DNA from: Streptomyces diastatochromogenes | Lineage (GTDB): Bacteria; Actinomycetota; Actinomycetes; Streptomycetales; Streptomycetaceae | Length of the DNA: 44,467 nucleotides | Reading direction: 5' to 3' | Assembly: GCA_001550305.1 (NCBI GenBank) | Contig: LRTP01000336.1 | Coordinates: forward strand, 1-44,467 | In this document: positions 44,386 to 44,467 of the stretch, piece by piece | How the letters are laid out: each line of letters begins with the position of its first letter | How positions within the stretch are numbered: the stretch's first letter is position 1 | The notes under the pieces: generated by a model | The model's input: only the letters and a program-made list of their open reading frames with translations | What the model was told of the DNA's origin: nothing | Database searches by the model: none | Position numbers and translations under genes: made by a program

Positions 44386-44467
44386 TCATGAGCGGGCGAG
44401 CCGAGCCGCGAGATAGGGCGCGGTGGCGCTGGGGCGGGCCTTCGCCACCTTGGCCGGCGGGCCCGCC
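44386..44467 (-). CDS. 3' end of an unidentified gene entering from the right edge
   Basis: Minus-strand codons from the window edge read AGPPAKVAKARPSATAPYLA followed by ARLARS and TGA at 44386-44388. The helical, basic character looks coding, but too little is visible to name a family. Confidence 0.3.
   Translation of the reverse strand, partial: AGPPAKVAKARPSATAPYLAARLARS

Overview
The window is high-GC DNA with strong third-position GC bias, frequent GTG starts, AGGAGG-type ribosome binding sites and Streptomyces-type families: PucR-like regulators, a SCO2400-like zinc-ribbon remnant, DUF1918, DUF1931, a PAS-SpoIIE phosphatase and a Tat-exported molybdenum hydroxylase. It almost certainly comes from a Streptomyces or close relative. 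The density of insertion sequences and broken genes suggests an accessory or subtelomeric region, or a large plasmid, rather than core chromosome. I saw no rRNA or tRNA gene.

Layout. (1) 1-4350: a PucR-like regulator, a MarR regulator with a nested palindromic operator in front of an NTF2-like gene, a decayed zinc-ribbon gene, a small membrane protein and a 56-aa protein. (2) 4.4-9.8 kb: an insertion-sequence cluster. A complete-looking IS200/IS605 element (tnpA and tnpB divergent, both catalytically intact) is followed by a CBS-BON protein, a DUF1918 gene cut by a DDE insertion sequence with 16-bp terminal repeats, and a frameshifted IS5-family transposase. (3) 9.8-12.6 kb: a VOC protein, then a graveyard with a cation-transporter fragment, a flavoprotein with several frameshifts and one orphan repeat resembling a type I-E CRISPR repeat. 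(4) 12.6-20.3 kb: beta-carbonic anhydrase, PAS-SpoIIE phosphatase, two convergent xdhC fragments, a decayed and an intact [2Fe-2S] subunit, a Tat-exported molybdopterin subunit and a PucR regulator. (5) 20.3-26.9 kb: cytochrome P450, a truncated membrane protein, an integrase remnant, TetR plus TauD-type dioxygenase, and MFS and IS110 remnants. (6) 27-36 kb: a tightly coupled minus-strand operon dnaK-grpE-cbpA-cbpM-clpB-trx/UBP-(cNMP/thioredoxin-reductase-like). (7) 36-44.5 kb: a GAF-PucR regulator divergent from dnaK, a divergent LysR/MFS pair, an aldo-keto reductase, a broken FMN reductase, DUF1931, a broken alcohol dehydrogenase and a DJ-1/PfpI protein.

The chaperone-redox operon is the most coherent system here. 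Seven reading frames (eight in the ancestral arrangement) are joined by 1- to 10-base overlaps or gaps of under 10 bases. It combines a full Hsp70 set, the ClpB disaggregase, a thioredoxin, a UBP-type zinc finger and a flavoprotein whose redox dithiols are all replaced. Together with CBS-BON, DUF1918, DUF1931, DJ-1, FMN reductase and alcohol dehydrogenase genes or remnants, it looks like an actinobacterial stress-tolerance island that is being eroded by insertion sequences. That reading is an inference. A nine-G run fuses the thioredoxin to the zinc finger and is either a real slippage site or a sequence error.
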